DNA from: Paracoccus litorisediminis | GTDB lineage: Bacteria; Pseudomonadota; Alphaproteobacteria; Rhodobacterales; Rhodobacteraceae | Assembly (NCBI RefSeq): GCF_009711205.1 | Contig: NZ_WMIG01000001.1 | Coordinates: 496,001 to 560,000 of the forward strand | Direction of reading: 5' to 3' | DNA: 64,000 nt | Shown: piece by piece, positions 55,362 to 64,000 of the stretch | Layout: each line of letters starts with the position of its first letter | How positions within the stretch are numbered: the stretch's first letter is position 1 | The notes under the pieces: model-generated | What the model was told of the DNA's origin: nothing | The model's input: only the letters and a program-made list of their open reading frames with translations | Database searches by the model: none | Position numbers and translations under genes: made by a program

Positions 55362-55466
55362 ATGAAAACCTTGACCATCTTGCTGTTTCTTGCCCCGACA
55401 TTGCTGCTTGGTGGATGCGACAGCATTTGTAGCTGCCACACCTGCAAAATATGCATCATCCAATAG
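55362..55466 (+). CDS. Tiny cysteine-rich lipoprotein
   Basis: This frame of 34 codons encodes a signal and lipobox (MKTLTILLFLAPTLLLGGC, lipobox LGGC at residues 16-19), followed by only 15 residues: DSICSCHTCKICIIQ. That tail carries four more cysteines at positions 23, 25, 28 and 31. I do not recognise the family. The start is ATG 55362; the ribosome site (CAGGT upstream) is weak. It lies in the 335-nt gap between osmC and prfC, in locally AT-rich sequence. Coding is supported by the lipobox and its position, not by homology. Confidence 0.5.
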   Translation: MKTLTILLFLAPTLLLGGCDSICSCHTCKICIIQ

Positions 55467-55475
55467 CCCGATGCC

Positions 55476-55532
55476 GATGAAGCCGGAAAAGGCTTCATCC
55501 GACTGCGAGGGGCTTAGATCATCCCAAGCCCC
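55476..55532. terminator. Two hairpins between the tiny lipoprotein and prfC
   Basis: GATGAAGCC (55476-55484) and GGCTTCATC (55491-55499) form a perfect 9-bp stem with loop GGAAAA, 10 nt past the lipoprotein stop. GGGGCTT (55509-55515) and AAGCCCC (55526-55532) form a second 7-bp stem, followed at 55539-55543 by TTTTT. The second could end the plus transcript. The set can also end prfC on the minus strand, whose stop is 55542-55544. Confidence 0.5.
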
Positions 55533-55541
55533 CGCCGGTTT

Positions 55542-57137
55542 TTAAACCATCATTTCCTTGGTCGCGGTCAACTTCAGCTCGGGGTGGTCGCGCTGTACCC
55601 GGTCGATGTCCCATTGCAGGCGGGTCAGGTAGACCAGATCGCCGTCATGGTCCTGCGCCATATGGCCCTTGTTGGACTGCGCAAAGGTCTCGACCTTGTC
55701 CTTCGGACCTGCGACCCAGCGCGCGCTGGTGAATTGCGAGGACTCAAACCGCACCGGCAGGCCGTATTCGATCTCGATCCGGCTGGCCAGAACCTCGAAT
55801 TGCAGGGCACCGACGACGCCGACGATAAAGCCCGAGCCGATCATCGGCTTGAAGACTTTCGCGGCACCTTCCTCGGCAAACTGCATCAGCGCCTTTTCCA
55901 GATGTTTGGCCTTCATCGGGTCGCCCGCGCGGACGGTTTGCAGCAGTTCCGGGGCAAAGCTGGGGATGCCGGTGAAGCGCAGGCCCTCGCCCTCGGTCAG
56001 GGCATCACCGATGCGAAGCTGGCCGTGGTTCGGGATGCCGATGATGTCGCCTGCCCACGCTTCCTCGGCCAGCTCGCGGTCGGCGGCAAGGAACAGGACC
56101 GGGTTCGACACCGCCATCGGCTTCTTGGACCGGACATGCAACAGTTTCATCCCGCGCTCGAAATGGCCGGATGCCAGACGCACGAAGGCCACGCGGTCGC
56201 GGTGCTTGGGGTCCATATTGGCCTGCACCTTGAAAACGAAGCCGGTGACCGGGTTTTCGTTCGGCGAAATCTCGCGTTCGGCGGAATGCTGCGGCTGCGG
56301 CTCGGGGCCGAATTCGCCGATGCCGGTCATCAATTCCTTGACGCCAAAGCTGTTGATCGCCGAGCCGAACCAGATCGGGGTCATGTGCCCTTCAAGGAAG
56401 CTCTGGCGGTCGAATTTGGGCAGCAACTCGCGCGCCATCTCCAGCTCTTCGCGTAGCTTCGCAAGCTGCTCGGCGGGAACGTGGTCGGCCAGTTTCGGAT
56501 CGTCGAGGCCGGTGATCTGCACGGTTTCCGCGACCTTGTTACGGTCGGCCCGGTCCATGATCTCTAGCCGGTCGTGCAGCAGGTCGTAAGCGCCGATGAA
56601 ATCGCGGCCCATGCCGATCGGCCAGGACACCGGGGCCACGTCGATGGCAAGGTTTTCCTGAATCTCGTCGATGATCTCGAACGTGTCGCGCGATTCCCGG
56701 TCCATTTTGTTGCAGAAGGTCAGGATCGGCAGGTCGCGCAGACGGCAGACCTCGAACAGTTTGCGGGTCTGGGATTCGACGCCCTTGGCGCCGTCGATCA
56801 CCATGATCGCCGCATCCACCGCCGTCAGCGTGCGGTAGGTATCTTCCGAGAAATCGCTGTGGCCGGGGGTGTCGACCAGATTGAAGCGATACTTCCCGAA
56901 TTCGAAGGACATGGCGGATGCGGACACGGAAATGCCCCGGTCCTGCTCCATCTTCATGAAGTCCGAACGCGTGCGCCGCGCCTCGCCCTTGGCGCGGACC
57001 TGACCGGCCATCTGGATCGCCCCGCCGAACAGCAGGAACTTTTCGGTCAGGGTGGTCTTGCCGGCGTCCGGGTGCGAGATGATCGCAAAGGTCCGGCGGC
57101 GGGCGATTTCGGGCGGAAGATCGGGACGGTTGCTCAT
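55542..57137 (-). CDS. prfC: Peptide chain release factor 3
   Basis: RF3 is the GTPase that recycles RF1/RF2 from the ribosome. The 531-aa product has G1 SHPDAGKTTLTEKFLLFGGA, the effector region around EQDRGISVSAS, G3 DTPGHSDFSEDTYRTL and G4 FCNKMDRESRD, followed by RF3 domains II and III. ATG 57137 (MSNRPDLPPEIARRRTFAI) matches the family start. It lies downstream of nadK with 32 nt between. Confidence 0.96.
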   Translation of the reverse strand: MSNRPDLPPEIARRRTFAIISHPDAGKTTLTEKFLLFGGAIQMAGQVRAKGEARRTRSDFMKMEQDRGISVSASAMSFEFGKYRFNLVDTPGHSDFSEDTYRTLTAVDAAIMVIDGAKGVESQTRKLFEVCRLRDLPILTFCNKMDRESRDTFEIIDEIQENLAIDVAPVSWPIGMGRDFIGAYDLLHDRLEIMDRADRNKVAETVQITGLDDPKLADHVPAEQLAKLREELEMARELLPKFDRQSFLEGHMTPIWFGSAINSFGVKELMTGIGEFGPEPQPQHSAEREISPNENPVTGFVFKVQANMDPKHRDRVAFVRLASGHFERGMKLLHVRSKKPMAVSNPVLFLAADRELAEEAWAGDIIGIPNHGQLRIGDALTEGEGLRFTGIPSFAPELLQTVRAGDPMKAKHLEKALMQFAEEGAAKVFKPMIGSGFIVGVVGALQFEVLASRIEIEYGLPVRFESSQFTSARWVAGPKDKVETFAQSNKGHMAQDHDGDLVYLTRLQWDIDRVQRDHPELKLTATKEMMV

Positions 57138-57169
57138 GCCCGGCCCTTTACCCTGCCCCGCAAGCAGCC

Positions 57170-57919
57170 TCAAACGAATTGTTCGCGCATCAGCCTTTCC
57201 TCCAGCCCATGGCCGGGATCAAACAGCAGGCGGTGGCTGATCGAGGTCTCGGAGCGGATCTCGACCCACAACACGGAATCGACGCCGCGCGAATCGGCAT
57301 CGGCCATGACCGGGCGCTTGTCGGGCTCCAGCACGTCAAAGCGCAGGGTCGCGGATTTGGGCAGGATCGCACCGCGCCAGCGCCGGGGGCGGAAGGCGGC
57401 AATCGCCGTCAGCGCCAGCACGTCCGAACCAAGCGGCAGGATCGGACCATTGGCCGAGTAGTTATAGGCGGTCGAACCGGCGGGCGTGGACAGCAGCGCG
57501 CCGTCGCAGACCAGCTCCTCCATCCGGACGCGGCCATTGACGGACAGCCGCAGCCGCGCGGCTTGCGGACCGGCGCGCAGCAGGCTGACCTCGTTGATGG
57601 CCAGCGCGCAATGCTCATGCCCATCGGTCGTGCCTGCGGTCATCGCCAGCGGATTGGTCGCGGTTTCCTCGGCCGCCGCGATGCGCTCGGGCAGGTTTTC
57701 GGCGGAATAGGCGTTCATCAGAAAGCCGACCGTGCCGCGATTCATGCCGTAAACCGGCAGTCCGCGGTTCTGATGCATGACGTTCAGCATCAAGCCGTCA
57801 CCGCCAAGGGCGACGATCACCTCGGCCTCGCGGACGGGCACGTGGCCGTACCGCTCGGACAGGGTCTCGGCGGCGCTGGCGGCGGCCTCGGCGCTGCTTG
57901 AAATGAAATGAATCTTCAT
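57170..57919 (-). CDS. nadK: NAD kinase
   Basis: This kinase phosphorylates NAD to NADP. The 249-aa product has the GGDG motif in EVIVALGGDGLMLNVMHQN, ALAINEVSLLR, and STPAGSTAYNYSANGPILPL with the NAD-binding Asn/Ser. ATG 57919 (MKIHFISSSAEAAAS) is the family start; longer in-frame starts to 57997 add unconserved sequence. It is divergent from glyA and likely cotranscribed with prfC. Confidence 0.95.
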   Translation of the reverse strand: MKIHFISSSAEAAASAAETLSERYGHVPVREAEVIVALGGDGLMLNVMHQNRGLPVYGMNRGTVGFLMNAYSAENLPERIAAAEETATNPLAMTAGTTDGHEHCALAINEVSLLRAGPQAARLRLSVNGRVRMEELVCDGALLSTPAGSTAYNYSANGPILPLGSDVLALTAIAAFRPRRWRGAILPKSATLRFDVLEPDKRPVMADADSRGVDSVLWVEIRSETSISHRLLFDPGHGLEERLMREQFV

Positions 57920-58062
57920 GCCCGCCATCATGGCGCGGGATCGGCGCGGCGCAAGCCCCCGATGGATACAGGAATATCTACCGCACAGGCGTCGCATCCG
58001 TCCCTAGCGGGCCGTGAGATTTCGGTCTATGAGGCCGCAAGCCGCTTTTGTATGAGGACCAG

Positions 58063-59346
<1,284 letters not shown>

Positions 59347-59356
59347 TCGAAAAACT

Positions 59357-59380
59357 GCGCGGGCTTACACAAGCCCGCGC
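59357..59380. terminator. Bidirectional terminator after glyA
   Basis: GCGCGGGCTT (59357-59366) and AAGCCCGCGC (59371-59380) form a perfect 10-bp stem with loop ACAC. It lies 11 nt after the glyA stop and covers the stop of the convergent small gene (59365-59367). Confidence 0.7.
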
Positions 59381-59745
59381 ATCGTCATGATCCAAAGGGC
59401 GAACGCGCCAAGGATCATCAGGCCGAAGATGACGCTTGCGGCCACGCTCAGCACCCCACCTCCGATCCGTCCGGCCTGCCCCAAAGGACGCAGATAGGCC
59501 GTCAGCGCCCTATGCGCGTGATCGAGCTTCTGGAAATCCACCTGCCGCGCCAGTTTCGGATGACCCGCAAGGCTGTCGGCATGGGCCAGCAGCATGGCTT
59601 CGCGCCGCAATTTGCGTGGCAATGCCCCACCGCGCCGCTTCAGCATCTGTGCCAGATCCGCCGTATGACCGCGCCGGACACCGCCGAAACGCGCCGCCAT
59701 CAGGCTTGCCACCTCATCCGCCATCGGCCTGATCGTGTCGATCAT
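59365..59745 (-). CDS. Conserved-looking small membrane protein, unknown
   Basis: The 126-residue protein has a basic cytoplasmic part (MARFGGVRRGHTAD-type region, then RRGGALPRKLRREAMLLAHA and DFQKLDHAHRALTAYLRPLG). One C-terminal transmembrane segment follows (about residues 99-120, LSVAASVIFGLMILGAFALW). I cannot name a family. The lack of a signal peptide suggests a tail-anchored protein. The stop is inside the glyA terminator. It is divergent from the hydrolase gene. Confidence 0.65.
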   Translation of the reverse strand: MIDTIRPMADEVASLMAARFGGVRRGHTADLAQMLKRRGGALPRKLRREAMLLAHADSLAGHPKLARQVDFQKLDHAHRALTAYLRPLGQAGRIGGGVLSVAASVIFGLMILGAFALWIMTMRGLV

Positions 59746-59817
59746 TCCCGCCCCCTTGCCTTTCCGCCAAGGCTACCGCCTCTGGCGGTTTTTCGCCAGT
59801 ACCGCTAGGCTGCCGCC

Positions 59818-60588
59818 ATGATGCTGAACATGACGATTACCGGTGAGGATTCGACGCAGCCGCCCGTGCTTCTGGCGCATGGGCTGTTCGGATCGGGCAA
59901 GAATCTGGGCGGGTTGGCCCGCAGGCTGGCGCAGACGCGGCGGGTGATCCTTGTCGACATGCGCAATCATGGCGACAGTTTCCACGACGCCGACCACAGC
60001 TATCCCGCGCTGGCCGGCGATCTGGCCGAGATCATCCGCTCGGTCGGTGGGCAGGCGGATGTGCTGGGCCATTCGATGGGCGGTAAATCCGCGATGATGC
60101 TGGCGCTGACCCATCCCGAAACGGTGCGCAAACTGGCCGTTCTGGACATCGCCCCCTATGCCTATGCCCATACCCAGACCCCGCTGATCGACGCCATGGA
60201 GGGCACCGACCTGACCGGGTTGAAACTGCGCTCAGCCGCCGATGCGCGGCTGGCCGAATTCGTGCCGGAAACGGGCGTGCGGGCGTTCTTGCTGCAATCG
60301 CTGGACCTGAAATCCGAGCCGCCGCGCTGGAAGTGCAACCTGCCCGCCTTGCGCGCGCAGATGCCCAATCTGGTCGGCTGGCCCGCAGATGCCCCCAAGG
60401 GCAGCTTCTCTGGTCCGGCGCTGTTCCTTGCCGGGGCCGAATCCGATTATTGCCGTGAGCCGCAGGTCGAGGCGATCCGCGCCCATTTCCCGCAGGCAAA
60501 GCTGCGCTATTTTGCCGGGGCTGGCCATTGGCTGCATGCCGACCGCCCGGTCGAGGTCGCCGAAGCCGTCGCCACCTTCTTCGACTAG
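59818..60588 (+). CDS. Alpha/beta hydrolase, YbfF-like esterase
   Basis: The 256-aa alpha/beta hydrolase has the nucleophile elbow GHSMGGKSAMMLAL (Ser near residue 84), the oxyanion segment VLLAHGLFGSGKNLGGLARR, RVILVDMRNHGDSF and a C-terminal His in FAGAGHWLHADRP. RNHGDS and the overall layout match YbfF-type esterases, short-chain acyl esterases of unclear physiological role. Start at the first of two adjacent ATGs. Its stop overlaps the convergent lipoprotein stop (CTAG 60585-60588). Confidence 0.88.
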   Translation: MMLNMTITGEDSTQPPVLLAHGLFGSGKNLGGLARRLAQTRRVILVDMRNHGDSFHDADHSYPALAGDLAEIIRSVGGQADVLGHSMGGKSAMMLALTHPETVRKLAVLDIAPYAYAHTQTPLIDAMEGTDLTGLKLRSAADARLAEFVPETGVRAFLLQSLDLKSEPPRWKCNLPALRAQMPNLVGWPADAPKGSFSGPALFLAGAESDYCREPQVEAIRAHFPQAKLRYFAGAGHWLHADRPVEVAEAVATFFD

Positions 60589-60884
60589 CAGCGCAGGCTG
60601 ACCTTGCCCTCTCCGGTATCGCCGGGGATGCGCGAGGTCAGGCTGTTCGCGATCGCCTCGCAGCCGCTGGCCTGACTGGCGGCCTGCATCATCAGTTCGG
60701 GAACGCGCGCGCGGTCCTTGCGGGACAGATAGCCCAGCCGGATCACCTCGGCCTCACTCTCCTTGACGAAGACGGCAAAGCGGATGCCGTCGATTTCCAG
60801 ATCATGCCGCGTTGCACCGAAATATTCCGGCGCGGGCGACGCGCATGAGGCGAGAATCAACAGGGACAGGATCATCAGACGCAT
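60585..60884 (-). CDS. Small lipoprotein, unknown
   Basis: The 99-residue product begins MRLMILSLLILASCASPAPE with lipobox LASC at residues 11-14, so it is probably a lipoprotein. The mature part has DGIRFAVFVKESEAEVIRLG and two further cysteines (near residues 74 and 99), possibly one disulfide. I do not recognise the family. It is convergent with the esterase gene. Confidence 0.65.
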   Translation of the reverse strand: MRLMILSLLILASCASPAPEYFGATRHDLEIDGIRFAVFVKESEAEVIRLGYLSRKDRARVPELMMQAASQASGCEAIANSLTSRIPGDTGEGKVSLRC

Positions 60885-61116
60885 GACCGAAGCCTGCGCC
60901 GAAACGAATTAAGAAAACGCTAACGGCTTGGGCAGGCTCCATGATTTCCTGCCACGCCACGGCATCGGCAAGCTTCCGCGCAATCCCTTCGTCCCGCGCG
61001 TGACTTTCCGCCGACAACCCGCCTGCCCCGCTCATCTCGCGCTTGTGTGAGCGGTGGTGGCATAAATCCTGCCCTAGTCTTGGCCAAAACGAGCAGTCAA
61101 CGACAAGGAGCAACCA

Positions 61117-61293
61117 ATGCGCCGTATCCTTCACCTTGCCCCGATTTTGGCCGTCATGGCGGTCTCGGCCTGCGAAACCATGCAGGGCGCGGGCCGCGAC
61201 ATGCAGACAGCGGGCGCGCTGCTGACCGATCAGGCCGCGACCAGCCAGACCCAGATGGGGCAACAGCCCTACACGGCCCCTGCCCCGTATTGA
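61117..61293 (+). CDS. Entericidin-like lipoprotein
   Basis: The 58-residue product has a signal and lipobox (MRRILHLAPILAVMAVSAC, lipobox VSAC at residues 16-19) and the entericidin core ETMQGAGRDMQTAGALL, then a Gln/Thr/Pro-rich tail. AAGGAG precedes the ATG by seven bases. It stands alone. Compared with the copy at 51341, the core is related (the C-x-T-x-x-G-x-G-x-D-x-x pattern is shared), but the tail is different. Confidence 0.7.
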   Translation: MRRILHLAPILAVMAVSACETMQGAGRDMQTAGALLTDQAATSQTQMGQQPYTAPAPY

Positions 61294-61423
61294 GGCCAAA
61301 CAAAGGCCAGCCCGCGCTCCCCTGCCCGTTTCAGGGCAGGCCGATCGCGTCTGGCCATTGCTGCGTTGACGGTTTGCCCCGATGCCACCCAGAATCCAGC
61401 GCGTCACAACCGGGGAACCTGCC

Positions 61424-61792
61424 ATGACGCCGTTCGATCTGTGGGCCGCAATTCTGAAAGCGCCATTTTCCGGCGACGTTCAGGTCAATCAGGAAATCCA
61501 GCCGCGCTTCTGGTCCTCCGATCTCAAGGGCATCCCCGAGATCGAGGACCGCATCCAGACCGAGGTCGCAAGCTTCGGCAAGCAGCTTGGCAAGATCATC
61601 GACGCGCTGCTGGTGCTGTCGCACGAGACCGGCATAAAGCTGGACGAAATCGAAAAGATCAACGCCGAGGTCGCAGAGGTGAAGAAGAACAGCAAGGAAG
61701 CCATCCGCGCCGAAGCCGTCGACGCATTGGAGCGGCTGCGAAAGGTGGATGAGGGGGCGTGGCGGCAGGTTATCGGCGGCGACAGGGCCTGA
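61424..61792 (+). CDS. Unknown helical protein
   Basis: The 122-aa protein has no signal peptide and begins MTPFDLWAAILKAPFSGDVQ. The second half is strongly helical and charged (KLDEIEKINAEVAEVKKNSK, EAIRAEAVDALERLRKVDEG), suggesting a coiled coil. I cannot name a family. ATG 61424 follows GGGGAACCTGCC; an earlier ATG at 61382 is possible. A bidirectional terminator follows at 61862. Confidence 0.6.
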   Translation: MTPFDLWAAILKAPFSGDVQVNQEIQPRFWSSDLKGIPEIEDRIQTEVASFGKQLGKIIDALLVLSHETGIKLDEIEKINAEVAEVKKNSKEAIRAEAVDALERLRKVDEGAWRQVIGGDRA

Positions 61793-61861
61793 TCGCTGGA
61801 TTCAGTGCCCTACCGACGTCAGGCAGAACGGCTCAGAAACCAAGGAAATGCGATAAATGAG

Positions 61862-61888
61862 AACGCCCGCCATGTGACGGCGGGCGTT
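61862..61888. terminator. Bidirectional terminator between the helical-protein gene and lepA
   Basis: AACGCCCGCC (61862-61871) and GGCGGGCGTT (61879-61888) form a perfect 10-bp stem with a 7-nt loop. It lies 26 nt after the lepA stop. Short T runs follow it on both strands. Confidence 0.75.
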
Positions 61889-61914
61889 TCGATTCTGCAG
61901 CTCGGGCTAAGACC

Positions 61915-63714
61915 TCAGCTGTCCATCTTGAGCGCTTGGATGAAGGCCGTCTGCGGGATTTCGACCTTGCCGAACTGCCGCATCTTCTTCTTACCGGCCT
62001 TCTGCTTTTCCAGCAGCTTCTTCTTACGCGTGGCGTCGCCGCCATAGCATTTCGCGGTCACGTCCTTGCGCATCGCGCTCAGCGTTTCGCGGGCGATCAC
62101 GCGCGAGCCGATGGCAGCTTGGATTGGGATCTTGAACATGTGGCGGGGGATCAGCTCTTTCAGCTTTTCCACCATCACACGGCCACGGCTTTCAGCACGG
62201 TCGCGGTGAACCATGATCGACAGCGCATCGACCGGCTCATCGTTCACAAGGATCGACATCTTGACCAGGAAATCCTCGCGGTATTCGCTGATCTGATAGT
62301 CGAAGCTGGCATAGCCCTTGGTCACCGATTTCAACCGGTCGTAGAAGTCGAAGACCACCTCGGCCAGCGGCAGGTCATAGACCACCATGGCGCGGTTGCC
62401 AGCATAGGTCAGGTCCATCTGGATGCCGCGGCGATCCTGGCACAGCTTCAGCACGTCGCCCAGATATTCGTCCGGGACCATGATCGTGGCCTTGATCCGC
62501 GGTTCCTGGATATGGTCGACATAGGTCAGGTCGGGCATGTCGGCGGGATTGTGCAGATCGCGCACTTCGCCGTCCTTCATGTGCAGCTTGAAGACCACCG
62601 AAGGCGCGGTGGTGATCAGGTCCAGATCGTATTCGCGTTCCAGACGGTCGCGGATCACCTCAAGGTGCAGCAGACCAAGGAAGCCACAACGGAAGCCAAA
62701 GCCAAGCGCGGCCGAGGTTTCCATCTCGTAGCTGAAGGAGGCGTCGTTCAGCGCCAGCTTCTCGATGGCGTCGCGAAGCGCCTCGAAGTCATTGGCGTCG
62801 ACCGGGAAGAGGCCGCAGAACACCACCGGCTGGGCAGGTTTGAAGCCCGGCAGCGGCGTGTCAGTGCCCTTCTTCTCATGCGTGATGGTATCGCCGACGC
62901 GGGTGTCGCGGACCTGCTTGATGGAGGCGGTCAGCACGCCGATCTCGCCCGGCCCAAGCTCAGCAATATCGACCATCGCCGGCTTCAGCACGGCCAGCTT
63001 GTCGATGCCGTAAAGCGCGCCGGTCTGCATCATCTTGATGCGGTCGCCTTTGCGAACCACGCCGTCCATGACGCGGATCATGACGACAACGCCCAGATAG
63101 GCGTCATACCAGCTGTCGACCAGCATGGCCTTCAGGGGCGCGTTGCGGTCGCCTTTCGGCGCGGGCAGGCGCGTCACGATGGCTTCCAGCACGTCCGGGA
63201 TGCCAAGGCCGGTCTTGGCCGAGATTTCGATGGCGTCATGGGCGTCGATGCCGATCACGTCCTCGATGTTTTCCTTGACCCGCTCGGGTTCGGCAGCGGG
63301 CAGGTCGATCTTGTTCAGAACCGGCACGATGTCGTGACCTGCGTCGATCGCCTGATAGACGTTGGCCAGCGTCTGCGCCTCGACACCTTGTGAGGCATCG
63401 ACGACCAGCAACGAGCCCTCGACCGCGCGCATCGAGCGGCTGACCTCATAGGCGAAGTCGACGTGGCCGGGGGTGTCGATCAGGTTCAACACGTATCTGC
63501 GCCCGTCCTTGGCCGGATATTCGATGCGCACGGTGTTCGCCTTGATGGTGATGCCACGTTCGCGTTCGATATCCATGCTGTCGAGCAGCTGGGCTTTCAT
63601 GTCCCGTTCGGCGACCGTGCCCGTCATCTGGATCAGGCGGTCGGCCAGAGTGGATTTACCGTGGTCGATATGCGCCACGATCGAGAAGTTGCGGATGAGG
63701 TCAAGGTCGGTCAT
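61915..63714 (-). CDS. lepA: Elongation factor 4 (LepA)
   Basis: LepA is a ribosomal GTPase active in translation initiation or ribosome assembly under stress. The 599-aa product has G1 [19 protein letters not shown], effector region [15 protein letters not shown]3 [18 protein letters not shown] and G4 LNKIDLP. The LepA-specific C-terminal domain ends in [20 protein letters not shown]. It stands alone and ends at a strong terminator. Confidence 0.97.
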   Translation of the reverse strand: MTDLDLIRNFSIVAHIDHGKSTLADRLIQMTGTVAERDMKAQLLDSMDIERERGITIKANTVRIEYPAKDGRRYVLNLIDTPGHVDFAYEVSRSMRAVEGSLLVVDASQGVEAQTLANVYQAIDAGHDIVPVLNKIDLPAAEPERVKENIEDVIGIDAHDAIEISAKTGLGIPDVLEAIVTRLPAPKGDRNAPLKAMLVDSWYDAYLGVVVMIRVMDGVVRKGDRIKMMQTGALYGIDKLAVLKPAMVDIAELGPGEIGVLTASIKQVRDTRVGDTITHEKKGTDTPLPGFKPAQPVVFCGLFPVDANDFEALRDAIEKLALNDASFSYEMETSAALGFGFRCGFLGLLHLEVIRDRLEREYDLDLITTAPSVVFKLHMKDGEVRDLHNPADMPDLTYVDHIQEPRIKATIMVPDEYLGDVLKLCQDRRGIQMDLTYAGNRAMVVYDLPLAEVVFDFYDRLKSVTKGYASFDYQISEYREDFLVKMSILVNDEPVDALSIMVHRDRAESRGRVMVEKLKELIPRHMFKIPIQAAIGSRVIARETLSAMRKDVTAKCYGGDATRKKKLLEKQKAGKKKMRQFGKVEIPQTAFIQALKMDS

Positions 63715-63765
63715 GGCGCGGCTATACTGGGGAAATGGGTTTGCGGGAAGGGGGAACGCGATGGC

Positions 63766-64000
63766 CTAGCCACGCAGCGGCTCAAACCCTGCGGCACGAA
63801 GCTGGCGGCGGCGCAGGATCGCCTCGCGCCACATGGCGTAACAGCCCGAGGCGACGATCAATCCGGCACCGCTCAGCGTCAGCGCATCGGGGCGCTCGCC
63901 AAAGACGATGACGGCCAGCGTCAGGGCAAAAACCAGCCGGGCGTAGCGGAAGGGGGCAAGCGCCGCGGCCTCGCCCAGACGGGTGGCGGTGACCAGCAGC
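63766..64000 (-). CDS. EamA-family (DMT) transporter, C-terminal part
   Basis: The frame is open to the window's right edge and ends with TAG at 63766-63768. About 78 residues are visible: ATRLGEAAALAPFRYARLVF, then ALTLAVIVFGERPDALTLSG, AGLIVASGCYAMWREAILRR and a short tail. This is the last two transmembrane segments of a RhaT/EamA-type metabolite exporter, with the typical F-G-E-x-P motif. The N-terminus lies outside the window. Confidence 0.8.
   Translation of the reverse strand, partial: LLVTATRLGEAAALAPFRYARLVFALTLAVIVFGERPDALTLSGAGLIVASGCYAMWREAILRRRQLRAAGFEPLRG

Noticed and set aside
57920..58062. A glycine riboswitch before glyA
   Set aside because: The 143-nt divergent space is too short for a tandem aptamer and shows none of the conserved glycine-riboswitch blocks.

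Overview
The window looks like part of a GC-rich alphaproteobacterial chromosome, most likely Rhodobacteraceae and Paracoccus-like. I infer this from high GC, short intergenic gaps, a PutA with no N-terminal DNA-binding domain paired with an Lrp-type PutR, solitary SdhE/ErpA/LepA housekeeping genes, and a G/C-hairpin dispersed repeat that I recall from Rhodobacterales. No database search was possible, so the genus is an inference. I see no rRNA, tRNA, CRISPR array, insertion sequence, phage or integrase gene. Apart from the two sequence ends every gene looks intact.

Layout. 1-2016: end of a flagellar cluster (fliK 3' part, flgD). 2170-8107: proline catabolism (putA, putR), an Ldh-family reductase resembling pyrroline/piperideine-2-carboxylate reductase, and a LysR regulator divergent from it. 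8271-13616: aspartate and nitrogen metabolism (aspA, aspartate aminotransferase), a GcvA-like LysR, sdhE, a MarR regulator, glyoxalase I. 13858-15754: otnK-otnC tetronate pair. 16136-19936: class Ib ribonucleotide reductase operon nrdHIEF. 20012-23825: MOSC protein, pdxY, tex. 23909-28509: C4-dicarboxylate regulon, dctD-dctB divergent from dctA.

29055-39078 is one long leftward sugar-acid operon: a GntR/FCD regulator, TRAP transporter dctP-dctQ-dctM, then idnD-like, uxuA, uxuB, a second zinc dehydrogenase and uxaA. A perfect FadR-type palindrome sits just upstream. No uronate isomerase is present, and two sugar-acid dehydrogenases are, so entry from aldonates (L-idonate, L-gulonate, L-galactonate) is more likely than from hexuronates. 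It abuts a second carbohydrate locus (39209-46637): an Ldh2-type dehydrogenase divergent from a GntR regulator with two winged-helix domains, then a ribose-type ABC importer and an SMP-30 lactonase. The two loci together could take a sugar to lactone, aldonate and 2-keto-3-deoxygluconate.

47128-64000 is mostly housekeeping: thyA-folA, a 3-hydroxybutyrate dehydrogenase, a YejA-like binding protein, small envelope and stress genes (entericidin-like, CsbD-like, DUF305, OsmC), xth, erpA, dgt, prfC, nadK, glyA, a YbfF-like esterase and lepA, ending in the 3' part of an EamA exporter. Several tiny genes are easy to miss: two entericidin-like lipoproteins (one with a TTG start) and a 34-residue cysteine-rich lipoprotein.

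Nothing here is a clearly new multi-gene system. The most interesting signals are the DctD homologue without GAFTGA and without the Walker B glutamate, the double-HTH GntR regulator, the aldonate/uronate operon with its operator, the tiny Cys-rich lipoprotein, interleaved inverted repeats between flgD and putA, a possible ribosome-site-masking leader before a LysR gene, four convergent gene pairs sharing a 4-nt YTAR stop, and a strong antisense terminator with no obvious client gene.
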